Part shown: positions 26,562 through 35,385 of the stretch, piece by piece
How positions within the stretch are numbered: position 1 is the stretch's first letter
Layout of the letters: the number at the start of each line of letters is the position of its first letter
Source of the DNA: Anaerolinea sp.
Lineage (GTDB): Bacteria; Chloroflexota; Limnocylindria; Limnocylindrales; CSP1-4
Direction: 5' to 3'
Assembly: GCA_013822395.1 (NCBI GenBank)
Contig: PNKK01000009.1
Location: 1 to 64,000 of the forward strand
Length of the DNA: 64,000 nucleotides
The notes under the pieces: model-generated
What the model was told of the DNA's origin: nothing
The model's database searches: none
What the model saw: the letters and a program-made list of their open reading frames with translations, nothing else
Translations under genes and position numbers: made by a program

Positions 26562-27056
26562 ATGCGATCCCCTGCGATTCGATGCCCTTCGTTTCTTGCC
26601 CGCCCGCGCCATGCGGCGGCGTGGCTCACCACCACCGCGCTCGTGCTCTCCGGTTGCAGCGCGGTCCTCATGGCCTCGCCCGAGCCGACGCCGCTGGACT
26701 TCCCGGCGATCGCCGGCGAGCTCGCCACCCGCGGCCTCGAGCTCGATCGTATCGCCTCCGGCGACGCCGGCTGCGACGACCCCACGCTGACCGGGACCGC
26801 GATCGGCTTCGATGCGTCGGGGCTCGGGGTCGTCGCTCCCGTCCGATTGCGGATCTACATCTTCCGGAACGGCGACGCCTACGATCGACGCCGCCCCGAC
26901 GTGGATGCCTGCGCCGCGGCTTGGGCGACGGATCCGGCGACGTTCGAGATCATCGATGCGAAGCCATTCGCGCTCGCCGGCCAGGGGCCCTGGACGGACG
27001 AGTTCAAGTCCGCGATCCGCGAGGCGCTCACGGTCTCCGCCGGCAACGGCGGCTGA
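26562..27056 (+). CDS. Small secreted lipoprotein of unknown function
   Basis: A 164-residue protein with a long basic n-region, a hydrophobic core (AAAWLTTTALVLS) and lipobox LSGC (Cys at about residue 32). The mature part has three more cysteines and a mixed alpha/beta pattern (PVRLRIYIFRNGDAYDRR). No family recognised. Monocistronic by position. Confidence 0.75.
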   Translation: MRSPAIRCPSFLARPRHAAAWLTTTALVLSGCSAVLMASPEPTPLDFPAIAGELATRGLELDRIASGDAGCDDPTLTGTAIGFDASGLGVVAPVRLRIYIFRNGDAYDRRRPDVDACAAAWATDPATFEIIDAKPFALAGQGPWTDEFKSAIREALTVSAGNGG

Positions 27057-27385
27057 CTGGCAGGCACGCACGAGCTGCCCGTTCGGCGGGATGATCCGCT
27101 CGATGTTCGTACGGTGATCATTTCAGCGGCTTGACGCCGCACTGCGCCCGTCTGATGCCGCTCCCGGCGGCATCAGCCTCCCGGAGCCTGCCCTTCCGGC
27201 GTCCCATGTTCATTGGACGACCACGAACCTGGAGATCGATGCCGAAGGGGCTCGCGCGCGAGATCCCGGCGCTCGTTGCCGGCATCGAAGGGCCGGAGAT
27301 GCTCATGGCACGGACATCGCTCAGGGAACCCAACCGACGCGCGGCAGGGCGGGAGGCTGCGCGCCTCAGCGCACCCGCGTCCCGA
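27057..27385. other. Intergenic region, 329 bp, with one hairpin
   Basis: Lies between the convergent ends of a lipoprotein gene and the subtilase gene. It contains the 9-bp hairpin listed separately. Short open frames on both strands look like chance. Confidence 0.4.
27152..27176. terminator. Candidate bidirectional terminator hairpin
   Basis: Perfect 9-bp stem CTGATGCCG / CGGCATCAG with a 7-base loop, in the convergent gap between the lipoprotein and subtilase genes. There is no T tract, so intrinsic termination is only a possibility. Confidence 0.4.
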
Positions 27386-29905
27386 TCAGCGCACCACGTA
27401 CTTGTAGCCGGCGGTCCAGGCCGACGCCTCGTTGGACGTCGTTGGTTCGGCGCGCGACCGGACCCACCAGCTGCCCGCCGAGGGCAGCGAGGTCACGATC
27501 CTGGCGAGCCCGGTCGCCGGGTCGGCGTTGGCGTAGAGCGTCCGCTTGCGGACCCACGAGGTTCCCACCCGCAGGAAGAAGTCGAAGCGTGCCCGCCCGC
27601 GGGCAACGTCGACGCCGACCGGGCGGATCGTCTCGGTCAGGGTGACCTTCGTGGTGCGGAGGATCGTCCGTCCGGATGGGATGGACGATGCGAGGACAAC
27701 CGTGGCGTTGACCCGGACCAGGAGACCGAGGCTAACATCCGTGGTGCCGTCGGGGTTGACGATGCGTCCACGTACCCAGCGGTTGGATCTCGGGGTCAGC
27801 GTGAGCTGGGCGTTGCCCGCCGGGTCCAGGGCGACGTCGCCGCTCGGAGTCCAGACCCTGGCGTCCTTCGACCACTCCAGCACGAGCGATCCTCCCGCTC
27901 CGGGAGTGACGGACGCCGTGCCGGCGAGGGTCGTCCCGAGCTTGACGGAGGTGGGAGCGAGGGTCAGCGAGACGCGCGGCGCGGTGCCGGCCGGCACGAC
28001 CGAGAACGGCGTGGAGCTCCCCGCAGTCAGGCTCGCGACGTCCGCTCGCAGCGTGTAGCCGCTGCCCGGACGGTCGACCGAGCAGCCCGTGAATGCGGCG
28101 GTGCCGGCGACGGCCGTCCTGGTGGTACCGCCGTCGCAGGTGAGGATCGCCCCGGTCGGATTGCCGGCCAGGCTGAGGGTCACGGACATCGTAGCTCCGG
28201 GGCCCGTGCTCGTCGCACGGCCCCCGGCATCCACGATACCGACCGCCGGCTGTCCGAGGAGGGGCGCTCCGGCGGTACCGGACGCCGGCGGGGCCAGGAA
28301 AGCCACCGCCATCGGAACCTGCGCCGGCGTCTGGCCGAGCGAGAGGAGGCCGCTCCCAAAGGTGTTGTTCGGCACGGGCGATCCTAGGGGCGTGGCCCGC
28401 TGCTTCAGCAGGCTCGCCAGGGCAACCGGGGTGAGCGCAGGGTCGGCCTCCAGCAGGAGAGCGGCGGCCCCGGTCACGAGCGGCGCCGACTGACTGGTGC
28501 CGCAGAAGACGGGTTCGATCGTCGTGGGTGCGCAGTCGACCGCGACGAGGTCGGGCTTGATCCGACCATCGAGCGTTGGGCCGCGAGAGCTGTACGGCTC
28601 GATGACGGACGGCGTCCGGTAGTTGACCGCGCCGACGGTCACCATGCCGGGATTCCGGGAATCCGCGGGCGCGGGCAGCGAGCCCGCCGTCGTCGAATAC
28701 CTGAGCGACGCGGCCGCCTGCGACAGGACCATCAGGCGCATCGCCGGGGCGGGCGGTCCCGAGTACCGCGAAACGCTGATCTCGTAGGTTCCCGTGGCCG
28801 GCGCGGTGAACGAAAGGATCTCGACCGGATCCCGGGTCTGGGATTGAGAGTCGACCGATTCGGCGAGCTTCGAATTGTCCTGCCAGATCGAGAGGTCATA
28901 GTCGGACGCGGCGCTCCCCCAGCGGATGATCACATCGATCTCGTCGCCCGCGCGCAGGTCCAACGCGTTGCCCTCGTCGCCCGGCGCGAAGTCCAGCCAG
29001 CCGTTCGAGTTGGCGTCCGTCGCCGGGCCCAGCCAGCTCATCTCGCCCTCGTTGCCCGCCGAGGCGACGAAGAGCGCGCCTGCGGCGACGGCCTGGTCGA
29101 CGAGGCCGTAGATCGAATCGACATAGCCGCTCGTCCCGTCGCCCATTCCCTCCGGACCCCACCCCTGCGAGAAGTTGATGATCCGCACGCCCGCCGCGGT
29201 CATCCAACTGATCGCGGCCGCGAGATCGGCTCTCGAATAGGCGTTTGAGACGTAGAGCGCTGCGCCCGGGGCCATGTCGATGATCGATTCGGCGACAGCG
29301 GTCCCATGAGTCTCCCCCTGCGTCTCGCAGTCGGCGAGGGTCGAGCTGGCGATCCCCAGTTGTGCATAGCAGCGGGCCTGGACGTTGCCCGGTAGTTCCG
29401 AACCCATCAATCCAGCGAATCCATCGAAACCGCCGTCGAGGATGCCGATCTTCACGCCCTTGCCGCTGTACTGGGCCTGCTGCCACGGCAGGGCGCCGTG
29501 GAGGGCCGGCGCCGGACTGGCGTTCGTGTCGGCGACCGGGGCGCGGATCGCCCGCACCGTTACGACACCGGGCGTTGCCGCCAGGCTCTTGAGGCGTTCG
29601 GGCCGGATGTAGCCCTCGATCGTCCGCCCCCAGGAACCCCGAAGGTCCAGCCCGGCGGATCGAAGACGCGCGCGGATGGCGCTGCCGGGCTCCTGAGCGA
29701 ACTCGACCGAGACGGCGATCTTGCGCGCCACCTCGTCGGCCATGGTCACGATCGTGCGATCCGGCGCCTTCCCCGCAGCCACCGCACCCAGTCCGGCCCC
29801 GAGCCTCCCCCGCTGCGGGTCAGCCGCCCGGGCCTCGGGCGGGACGGCAACCGCGAGCGCATAGATGAGCAGGAGCGGGACCGTGAAGCATCGTGAGCGG
29901 TGCAC
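27386..29905 (-). CDS. Secreted subtilisin-like serine protease (S8) with C-terminal beta-sandwich region
   Basis: An 839-residue protease if started at GTG 29905, which gives a clean signal peptide (HRSR, hydrophobic core, PPEARA). A propeptide-like region runs to about residue 140. The catalytic triad is complete: Asp in KIGILDGGFDGF (about 157), His in GETHGTAVAES (about 200) and Ser in FCGTSQSAPLVTGAAALLL. After the protease domain there are several Ig-like/bacterial beta-sandwich segments (GSLVLEWSKDARVW, WWVRSRAEPT) that probably bind substrate or cell wall. A longer start at GTG 30028 would bury the signal peptide. Extracellular protein degradation is the likely role. Confidence 0.88.
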   Translation of the reverse strand: MHRSRCFTVPLLLIYALAVAVPPEARAADPQRGRLGAGLGAVAAGKAPDRTIVTMADEVARKIAVSVEFAQEPGSAIRARLRSAGLDLRGSWGRTIEGYIRPERLKSLAATPGVVTVRAIRAPVADTNASPAPALHGALPWQQAQYSGKGVKIGILDGGFDGFAGLMGSELPGNVQARCYAQLGIASSTLADCETQGETHGTAVAESIIDMAPGAALYVSNAYSRADLAAAISWMTAAGVRIINFSQGWGPEGMGDGTSGYVDSIYGLVDQAVAAGALFVASAGNEGEMSWLGPATDANSNGWLDFAPGDEGNALDLRAGDEIDVIIRWGSAASDYDLSIWQDNSKLAESVDSQSQTRDPVEILSFTAPATGTYEISVSRYSGPPAPAMRLMVLSQAAASLRYSTTAGSLPAPADSRNPGMVTVGAVNYRTPSVIEPYSSRGPTLDGRIKPDLVAVDCAPTTIEPVFCGTSQSAPLVTGAAALLLEADPALTPVALASLLKQRATPLGSPVPNNTFGSGLLSLGQTPAQVPMAVAFLAPPASGTAGAPLLGQPAVGIVDAGGRATSTGPGATMSVTLSLAGNPTGAILTCDGGTTRTAVAGTAAFTGCSVDRPGSGYTLRADVASLTAGSSTPFSVVPAGTAPRVSLTLAPTSVKLGTTLAGTASVTPGAGGSLVLEWSKDARVWTPSGDVALDPAGNAQLTLTPRSNRWVRGRIVNPDGTTDVSLGLLVRVNATVVLASSIPSGRTILRTTKVTLTETIRPVGVDVARGRARFDFFLRVGTSWVRKRTLYANADPATGLARIVTSLPSAGSWWVRSRAEPTTSNEASAWTAGYKYVVR

Positions 29906-30028
29906 GATAAGCCACCAGAGGACAGGAGTGGCGAGGGCTGATGCCCCGCGTGCCTCTGACAGTAGCGGCGCCCGGATGCCCGTCAAGGTGCCGAATGGAC
30001 GCCCCTCCATCGTCATCAGGACTACCAC

Positions 30029-30229
30029 CTACCACAAGCCGAGGAAGCGGCCGGCCCAGAAGGCGGCTACGGCGAACCCCAGGACCCCGCCCACGATCCC
30101 GAATCGACGCGCGGCGGTCGAGGTCAAGTGATCGGCTGCCCACCTGCGTGATCTGGCCGGAACAATGAGGGCGACCAGCACCACCACGGGTATGACCACC
30201 TGGAGGAGAACCGCGATAGCGTCGCTCAC
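30029..30229 (-). CDS. Small two-helix membrane protein
   Basis: A 66-residue protein with one helix at the N-terminus (LLQVVIPVVVLVALIVP), a basic loop (ARSRRWAADH) and a second helix at the C-terminus. The GTG start has a GGGAGA about ten bases upstream. Its TAG stop is directly followed by a possible GTG of the subtilase frame. The amphipathic layout supports a real membrane protein; function unknown. Confidence 0.55.
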   Translation of the reverse strand: MSDAIAVLLQVVIPVVVLVALIVPARSRRWAADHLTSTAARRFGIVGGVLGFAVAAFWAGRFLGLW

Positions 30230-30336
30230 CTGCAGTCTCCCGGGATGCTCACGTCACGTCCGCAGGCCGTTTTCGGCGCCCCTCCTGGGCGCCCATCTGG
30301 ACCGAGCACCCAGGACCGTGCATTTCACTGAAATTC

Positions 30337-31503
30337 CTACACGATGCGCAGCCCCAGGATCCGCCGCGCGATGACGAGGCGCTGGATCTGGCTGGTGCCC
30401 TCCCCGATCTCGGTCAGCTTCGCGTCGCGAAGGTAGCGCTCCACCGGGTAGTCGGTGACGTAGCCGTAGCCACCGTGGACCTGGATCGCGGCGTTCGTGG
30501 CCCGACTGGAGACCTCGGACGCGAACAGCTTCGCCTGGGCCGCCGCGAGCGCGTAGTCGCGACCCTGGTCCTTGAGCCAGGCCGCCTTCCAGACGAGGGC
30601 TCGCGCGGCCTCGATCTCGGTGGCCATGTCCGCGATCATGAACGCGACGCCCTGGAACGAGCCGATGGGTCGGCCGAACTGCTCCCGCGTCTGCGCGTAC
30701 GGCACGGCCGCATCGAGCGCGGCCTGCGCGAGCCCCACCGCCAGCGCGCCGATGCTGATCCGGCCGCCGTCCAGGATCTTCAGGAACGTCCGGAACCCGT
30801 CCCCGCGGCCGCCCAGCAGGTTCGCGGCCGGGATGCAGCAGCCGTCGAAGAAGAGCTCGCCGGTCGCCGAGGCGTGGAGCCCCAGCTTGTCCTCCAGACG
30901 CCCGACTCGAAAGCCAGGCGTGTCCGCCGGGAGGATGAACGCGCTGATCTCCGCCGAGCCGTCCGCCTTCGACCCCGTCCGCGCGGTGACGATGTACGTC
31001 CCGGCCTGGCCGGCGTTCGTGATGAACCGCTTGCCACCGTCGATGACCCACGTCCCGCCGTCGAGGCCGTCCTGGAGGCGGGCCGTCGTCCGCGTCCCGC
31101 CGGCGTCGGAGCCCGCACCGGGCTCGGTCAGGCCGTACCCCCCGATGACCCGGCCGCTCGCCATCGGGACGAGGTAGCGTTCCTTCTGGGCCGACGTGCC
31201 GGCGAGGTGGAGCGGCCCGCATCCGAGCGACGTGTGGGCCGCGACGATGAGTCCGAGCGAGCCCCAGACGCGGCCGATCTCCTCGATCGCGATCGCGTAG
31301 GCGAGGGTGTCCAGGCCGGCGCCGCCCTCGTCCTCAGGGATCGGGATGCCCAGCCAGCCCATCTCGCCCAGGCGCCGCACGACCTCGACCGGGAAGCGGC
31401 GCTCGCGCTCGTGCTCCTCGACGACCGGTGCGACCTCCTGCTCCATGAGCTCGCGGATGGTCGAACGGAGCAGGGAGTGCTCCGGGGAGAGGTCCAGGTC
31501 CAT
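30337..31503 (-). CDS. Acyl-CoA dehydrogenase
   Basis: A 388-residue flavoenzyme of the acyl-CoA dehydrogenase family. FAD and substrate motifs: [27 protein letters not shown], then the C-terminal [21 protein letters not shown] and [13 protein letters not shown]. The residue in the catalytic-base position appears to be the Glu of the EGTSQ region, as in most short/branched-chain members. The ATG at 31503 starts directly at MDLDLSPEH as usual. Oxidises fatty or branched-chain acyl-CoA to enoyl-CoA. It diverges from the SufR-like regulator across a region that holds a triple 16-bp repeat. Confidence 0.92.
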   Translation of the reverse strand: MDLDLSPEHSLLRSTIRELMEQEVAPVVEEHERERRFPVEVVRRLGEMGWLGIPIPEDEGGAGLDTLAYAIAIEEIGRVWGSLGLIVAAHTSLGCGPLHLAGTSAQKERYLVPMASGRVIGGYGLTEPGAGSDAGGTRTTARLQDGLDGGTWVIDGGKRFITNAGQAGTYIVTARTGSKADGSAEISAFILPADTPGFRVGRLEDKLGLHASATGELFFDGCCIPAANLLGGRGDGFRTFLKILDGGRISIGALAVGLAQAALDAAVPYAQTREQFGRPIGSFQGVAFMIADMATEIEAARALVWKAAWLKDQGRDYALAAAQAKLFASEVSSRATNAAIQVHGGYGYVTDYPVERYLRDAKLTEIGEGTSQIQRLVIARRILGLRIV

Positions 31504-31585
31504 TGGCCGAGCGTAGCACCGAGCTGTGCTCGATGGGTGGGCGCTCGTCGTTGCCGGGGGTGCCCTGCCACGATGACCGGGCGTG

Positions 31586-31633
31586 CTGCGCCACGACCCA
31601 CCTGCGCCACGACCCACCTGCGCCACGACCCAC
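31586..31633. repeat. 16-bp perfect tandem repeat x3 in a divergent promoter region
   Basis: Three head-to-tail copies of CTGCGCCACGACCCAC with no mismatch. They lie 27 bp upstream of the regulator start and 82 bp upstream of the acyl-CoA dehydrogenase start. They could be regulator binding iterons or a recent slippage product. Confidence 0.9.
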
Positions 31634-31660
31634 CCCGGGGTTTCCTGCTAGCCTCAGCCC

Positions 31661-32404
31661 ATGCCGGAGACCGTCCCGAACGCCGACTCCGAGTCGTGCG
31701 ACAGCGTCGCCGTCTCCGCGATCGGGCGTGGCCCAACGAACGGCGCCGCGTCGTCCGCCCCCTCGCCGTCCACGCTCCGCCGGGCGATCCTGGTGAACCT
31801 CCGCCGCCGCGGGCCGATGTCGCCCGACGTTCTCGCCGCCCATCTCGGCGCGAGCCGGACCGGCGTGTTGCAGCAGCTCCACGCGCTCGAGCAGGCCGGG
31901 CTCGTCGGTCACTCGATCGAGCGCCATGGGGTGGGCCGGCCGCGACATCTCTACGACGTCACCGGCGACGCCCAGGACCTCTTCCCGGCCGACTACGACG
32001 GCTTCGCCGCAGCGCTCCTCGACGCGATCGCGGCGGTCGGCGGTCAGGACCTGGTCGACGAGGTCTTCGCTGCGCGGCGCCGCCAGATGAGCACGCGGCT
32101 GGGCGAGCGCCTTGCCGCCAGGGTCGCCCCGAATGCGCCGCTGGCAGACCGAGTCCGTGAGCTGGCAGTGATCCAGGACGGCGCCGGCTACCTCGCCGAG
32201 ACGATCGTGGCCGCGGACGGCTCGATCCGGCTCCGCGAGCACAACTGCGCGATCTTCCACCTCGCCCGCGAGGCGGACTCATGCTGCGAGGCGGAGCTCG
32301 CGCTGTTCGGCGACGTGCTCGGCGCCGACGTCGTTCGCGAGACCCACATCGCTTCAGGCGACCGCTCCTGCACCTACCGCGTGGAGCCCCGAGCCGGCGA
32401 CTGA
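31661..32404 (+). CDS. SufR-like winged-helix transcriptional regulator with C-terminal cysteines
   Basis: A 247-residue regulator. After a disordered Ser/Pro leader of about 35 residues comes a DeoR/ArsR-type winged helix (ILVNLRRRGPMSPDVLAAHLG, then RTGVLQQLHALEQAGLV). The C-terminal effector domain carries HNCAIFHLAREADSCC and, 27 residues later, DRSCTYRV. SufR Fe-S sensors have a similar C-x12-C spacing and a final cysteine; here the third family cysteine position appears to be Asp. An Fe-S or redox sensor is therefore plausible but not certain. The divergent acyl-CoA dehydrogenase is the obvious target. Confidence 0.8.
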   Translation: MPETVPNADSESCDSVAVSAIGRGPTNGAASSAPSPSTLRRAILVNLRRRGPMSPDVLAAHLGASRTGVLQQLHALEQAGLVGHSIERHGVGRPRHLYDVTGDAQDLFPADYDGFAAALLDAIAAVGGQDLVDEVFAARRRQMSTRLGERLAARVAPNAPLADRVRELAVIQDGAGYLAETIVAADGSIRLREHNCAIFHLAREADSCCEAELALFGDVLGADVVRETHIASGDRSCTYRVEPRAGD

Positions 32405-32962
32405 TGCCCCGGCTGTCAGCCACCTGCGGCCCCCGATCCCGAGCTCCGCGAAGCGAGCTGCTGCTGGGTATGCACCTCGGCGGCATAGTCAGCCGCCGCC
32501 GCTCGGACGGTCGGCGACGCCGGACGGTCTCTTGGGCTCGGCTGCGACGACGACGGCGGCGGCGGCCGGCGGCTCGGACGAGCACTCGGGGCTGCCGTCG
32601 AGGTGCATATATTGGGAGCACTCGACTGTGGGAGCACTCGACTGTATCGGGCCGACCCTCGTGCAGCCCCGCTCAGCTCAATCGAGCTCGCAGCTGGCCG
32701 GTGACGCCGGCGCGGTGACCGGGAGCCCGGACGGCCGGTGAGCCGCCGAGCGTTTGCCCGGTGCATCCGTAGGGGTGAGTGTCTCTCAGGCAGGCCGAAG
32801 AGCCAGCGGTGTTGGGCAGTGCCGGTGGATGTGGGCTGCCGTCGCGACTCTCGATGCGCATCATCAACGGGCAGGGCGGCGCGTGAGACCGGCTGCCGAC
32901 GTGCGATCGGGTCGAGGTGGTCGCCGCTGGCCGGAGGTGAGGCTACCGAACGACGGCCGCCC
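32405..32962. other. Intergenic region, 558 bp, no convincing gene
   Basis: The longest unannotated stretch. Open frames on both strands are arginine- and proline-rich without family features. It contains a 16-bp perfect tandem duplication at 32614-32645 beside an AT-rich patch (tgcatatattg). It may be decayed coding sequence. Confidence 0.4.
32614..32645. repeat. 16-bp perfect tandem repeat x2
   Basis: Two adjacent copies of GGGAGCACTCGACTGT directly after the AT-rich patch in the long noncoding stretch. Confidence 0.85.
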
Positions 32963-33271
32963 TCAGCCGCCGGCCATGGGCGGGTAGACGACGACACGAT
33001 CGCCGTCGTAGAGCGGGGCGGACCCCTTCTCGGCCACCCCGTTGATCGCGTAGATGCAGGGGGCGACCGGCAGACCGACGGCAGCCAGGATCGCCTCGGC
33101 CGGCGCGCCGACCGGTAACTCAAGGACCGTCCGGCCGCCGGGGACCTGGTCGGCCAAGGTGCCCTTGAGGGTCACCTCGACGCGCAGGCACGTGTCGGCT
33201 ACCTCACCGACCGGTCGGTCGCCATGCCGAGCCGCACGAGCGCTCGGCTCACCACCCGGCCGGCTGGCCAT
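32963..33271 (-). CDS. MoaD/ThiS-like small sulfur-carrier fold protein
   Basis: A 102-residue frame whose last 70 residues are a ubiquitin-like MoaD/ThiS fold: VEVTLKGTLADQVPGG, then INGVAEKGSAPLYDGDRVVVY and a C-terminal Gly-Gly (PPMAGG), the site that is thiocarboxylated in this family. The start is unclear: ATG 33271 overlaps the acetamidase by 23 bp and keeps the first beta strand; GTG 33175 would cut into it. No MoeB/ThiF activator is visible nearby. Coupling to an acetamidase gene is unusual. Confidence 0.75.
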   Translation of the reverse strand: MASRPGGEPSARAARHGDRPVGEVADTCLRVEVTLKGTLADQVPGGRTVLELPVGAPAEAILAAVGLPVAPCIYAINGVAEKGSAPLYDGDRVVVYPPMAGG

Positions 33272-34586
33272 ACTGGCCCTCGACCAGGTGGAGGATCCCC
33301 ATGCGCTCCAGTCGCTCGCGCGGGACGAGCAGGTTGACCTGAACGAAGCCCGGCAGTCGACCGATCTCGATCGCGCCCGAGATCGTGGCCCGGTTCTTCA
33401 CTTCGTCGACGGTCATGCCCAGGAGCTTCGCCGCGCGCCCGACGCCGTTGTCCACGGCGGCGTTGATGAACGGCCCGGAACCGAGGACCTGGATCGGCAG
33501 GACCGGCCCTTCGAGCCTGGTCCTGTTCGTCTCGGCCAGCGCCTCCGCCCGGGCAACCTCGTCGGCCGTGAACGGCTTGGCGAGGAATGGGAGGTCGTCG
33601 GCCGGCGGGAGAAGGATCGGGCCGTCGAGCGCGAGCCCCTTGATCACCTCGGTCCGGACGACCAGGCGGGCGCCGATATCGGTCGTGTGGACCGCAACTT
33701 CGCCGTCGCCGATCATCGCGTGGACGTCGCCGGCGTAGATGCCGGCCCCGTCGACCTTGACGGGCACGATGACGACGCTCCCCTCGCGCACCGAGTCGAT
33801 GTCCATGTGGACGTCGGTCCGCGCCTCGAGCTGCTCCTCGGTGACCGCGAACTCGTGTTCGGCCCCGACGAGGAACGCCCCGAAGTCGCCGCAGTTGTGG
33901 GAGCTCGGCAGGTCGACCGCGGGGATCGAGCCGAGGTTCCCTGCCGAGATCCGGCAGCGGGTCATGACACCAACGAGGTCGGCCTTCGCCAGCGCCACGA
34001 TGGGGTGCTGACGACTGCGTTCGGTCAGCCCGACCCAGGCCCGGCCGTCGCGACCGATCTCGCGCGCCCGCTCGGGCGTGACGGTGACGCCGATCCCCTT
34101 TGGATCGTCGAAGACCATGGTGTAGCCCTCGACCATGTGGAAGGGGATGACCTCGGAGTGACACGTGCTGCACTTGACGGCGCCCTCGCCGAGCCCGTCG
34201 AGATACGTGTCCGGGTAGAGGAAGTGGCGGCCCGCGTCGCGGCAGGTCGGACAGATGCCGGCCACGAACGGGTCGCTGAGGAAGCGGCCGTCCCAGCCGG
34301 TGTGGGTGCCGGAGGTCGTGGCGCGCGAGACCTGCTCGAGCTTCTCGATGTGGAGGGCGACGGCGTCACCGACCTTCGCGCCCTCCACCGCGACCGGCAA
34401 GGTCACTTCGTGTCCGCTCCGGATCGCCGGCGTGATCATCGGCCCCCAGCAGCCGGGGACCGTCAGGTACTCGATCCGGCCACCGTCGCGGACGGGTCCG
34501 AGCATCTCGTTGCTCGGCCCGACGATGTCTGTGTAGCGGTCGACGACCACGTGCTCGAGCGCGGCCGCCAGAATAGTCTGTGCCAT
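33249..34586 (-). CDS. Acetamidase/formamidase family protein with a four-cysteine insert
   Basis: A 445-residue FmdA/AmdA-family amidase. Family features: PGCWGPMITPAI, HNCGDFGAFLVGAEHEFAV and VHMDIDSVREGSVVIVPV with the acidic metal/active-site region. An inserted segment carries two CxxC pairs at about residues 112/115 (CPTC) and 139/142 (CSTC), a likely zinc knuckle. It would hydrolyse a short amide to ammonia and a carboxylate. An acetate-type carrier is encoded upstream and a MoaD-like protein overlaps downstream, so the three are probably one unit. Which amide is used is not determinable. Confidence 0.87.
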   Translation of the reverse strand: MAQTILAAALEHVVVDRYTDIVGPSNEMLGPVRDGGRIEYLTVPGCWGPMITPAIRSGHEVTLPVAVEGAKVGDAVALHIEKLEQVSRATTSGTHTGWDGRFLSDPFVAGICPTCRDAGRHFLYPDTYLDGLGEGAVKCSTCHSEVIPFHMVEGYTMVFDDPKGIGVTVTPERAREIGRDGRAWVGLTERSRQHPIVALAKADLVGVMTRCRISAGNLGSIPAVDLPSSHNCGDFGAFLVGAEHEFAVTEEQLEARTDVHMDIDSVREGSVVIVPVKVDGAGIYAGDVHAMIGDGEVAVHTTDIGARLVVRTEVIKGLALDGPILLPPADDLPFLAKPFTADEVARAEALAETNRTRLEGPVLPIQVLGSGPFINAAVDNGVGRAAKLLGMTVDEVKNRATISGAIEIGRLPGFVQVNLLVPRERLERMGILHLVEGQYGQPAGW

Positions 34587-34647
34587 CCTTCGCCCTTCCT
34601 TTCGGCTACACCCACTCCTGGATCAGGTCCAGAACCGGCCGGCGCCG

Positions 34648-35352
34648 CTAGGCGCCCGTGGGGCGCGCGAGTGGCTTTCCGACCGGCAGAACAGTTCGGC
34701 CGTACATCTCATTCAGCAGGAACGCGAACGCCAGGTAGATCGCCGATGCGCCGGTCGCGACGCCCTCCCATCCACCGATCGTGGTCAGGGTCGCGTTCCC
34801 CGTCCAGTTGGCCACCGCAAGGAGCAGCAGCAGGATCCAGGTGAGCGTCAGGACCAGGGTCAGGACGCGGGGCGCCACGAACGAGCCGATGAACAGCCCG
34901 AACGTGAAGATTGCCCAGATGAACAGGTACCAGCCCATCGCAGCTCCCGAGTTGGCCGTCGGCCACCACCCGTTCTGCTGCCAGATCAGCAGGAAGGCGA
35001 ACGTCAGCCAGAGGAACGAGTACCCGCCAAAGGCCGTGACCGCGAAGGAGTCCTTTCGTCGGAAGGACAGGATCGCGACGATGGTCTGAGCGATGCCGCC
35101 GAAGAAGACCGCCATCGCCAGGACCATGGTCCCCAGCTCGTAGACCCCGGCGTTCGCGAGACTGAGGAGGACGGTCGACATGCCGTATCCAAGCAGCCCG
35201 AGCGGGATGGGGTTCCCGTAATCGGGCGATGGAAGCGCCGTTATCCGCGCCTCGAGGACCTGTGACTCACCGATAGTGACAACTGGCTCCCTCCTGCAGC
35301 CCCACTTGAGCTCGCAGAGAGGGCACTTCCATCTCGGTCCGGCCAAGTGCAC
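34648..35352 (-). CDS. GPR1/FUN34/YaaH (SatP-like) acetate transporter
   Basis: A six-helix transporter of the acetate uptake family. The signature NPIPLGLLGYGMSTVLLSLANAG follows a short N-terminus, and the remaining helices match the family (LGTMVLAMAVFFGGIAQTIV, FAFLLIW). The start is odd: a perfect AGGAGG at 35290-35295 is six bases from a GTT codon at 35283, with no ATG, GTG or TTG at that site. The nearest legal upstream starts are TTG 35346 and GTG 35352; the latter is given here. Imports acetate or a related small acid, consistent with the acetamidase next to it. Confidence 0.82.
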   Translation of the reverse strand: MHLAGPRWKCPLCELKWGCRREPVVTIGESQVLEARITALPSPDYGNPIPLGLLGYGMSTVLLSLANAGVYELGTMVLAMAVFFGGIAQTIVAILSFRRKDSFAVTAFGGYSFLWLTFAFLLIWQQNGWWPTANSGAAMGWYLFIWAIFTFGLFIGSFVAPRVLTLVLTLTWILLLLLAVANWTGNATLTTIGGWEGVATGASAIYLAFAFLLNEMYGRTVLPVGKPLARPTGA

Positions 35353-35385
35353 GGTAACGGTGTTCCCGGGTCCTGAGGATGTCAA

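Noticed and set aside
27057-27385. Possible transposase remnant
   Set aside because: A short plus-strand stretch near 27241 looked conserved but has no catalytic motif and no flanking inverted repeats.
27131-28387. Long plus-strand open frame overlapping the subtilase end
   Set aside because: Low-complexity Arg/Gly/Glu translation; the opposite strand carries the protease C-terminal domains.
30475-32160. 561-codon plus-strand open frame across the acyl-CoA dehydrogenase
   Set aside because: Runs antisense to a motif-complete enzyme and then out of frame through the SufR-like regulator.
32416-33123. Open frames in the 558-bp gap as a real gene
   Set aside because: No start with a ribosome site, no fold-like pattern, and the frame runs antisense into or out of the MoaD-like gene.
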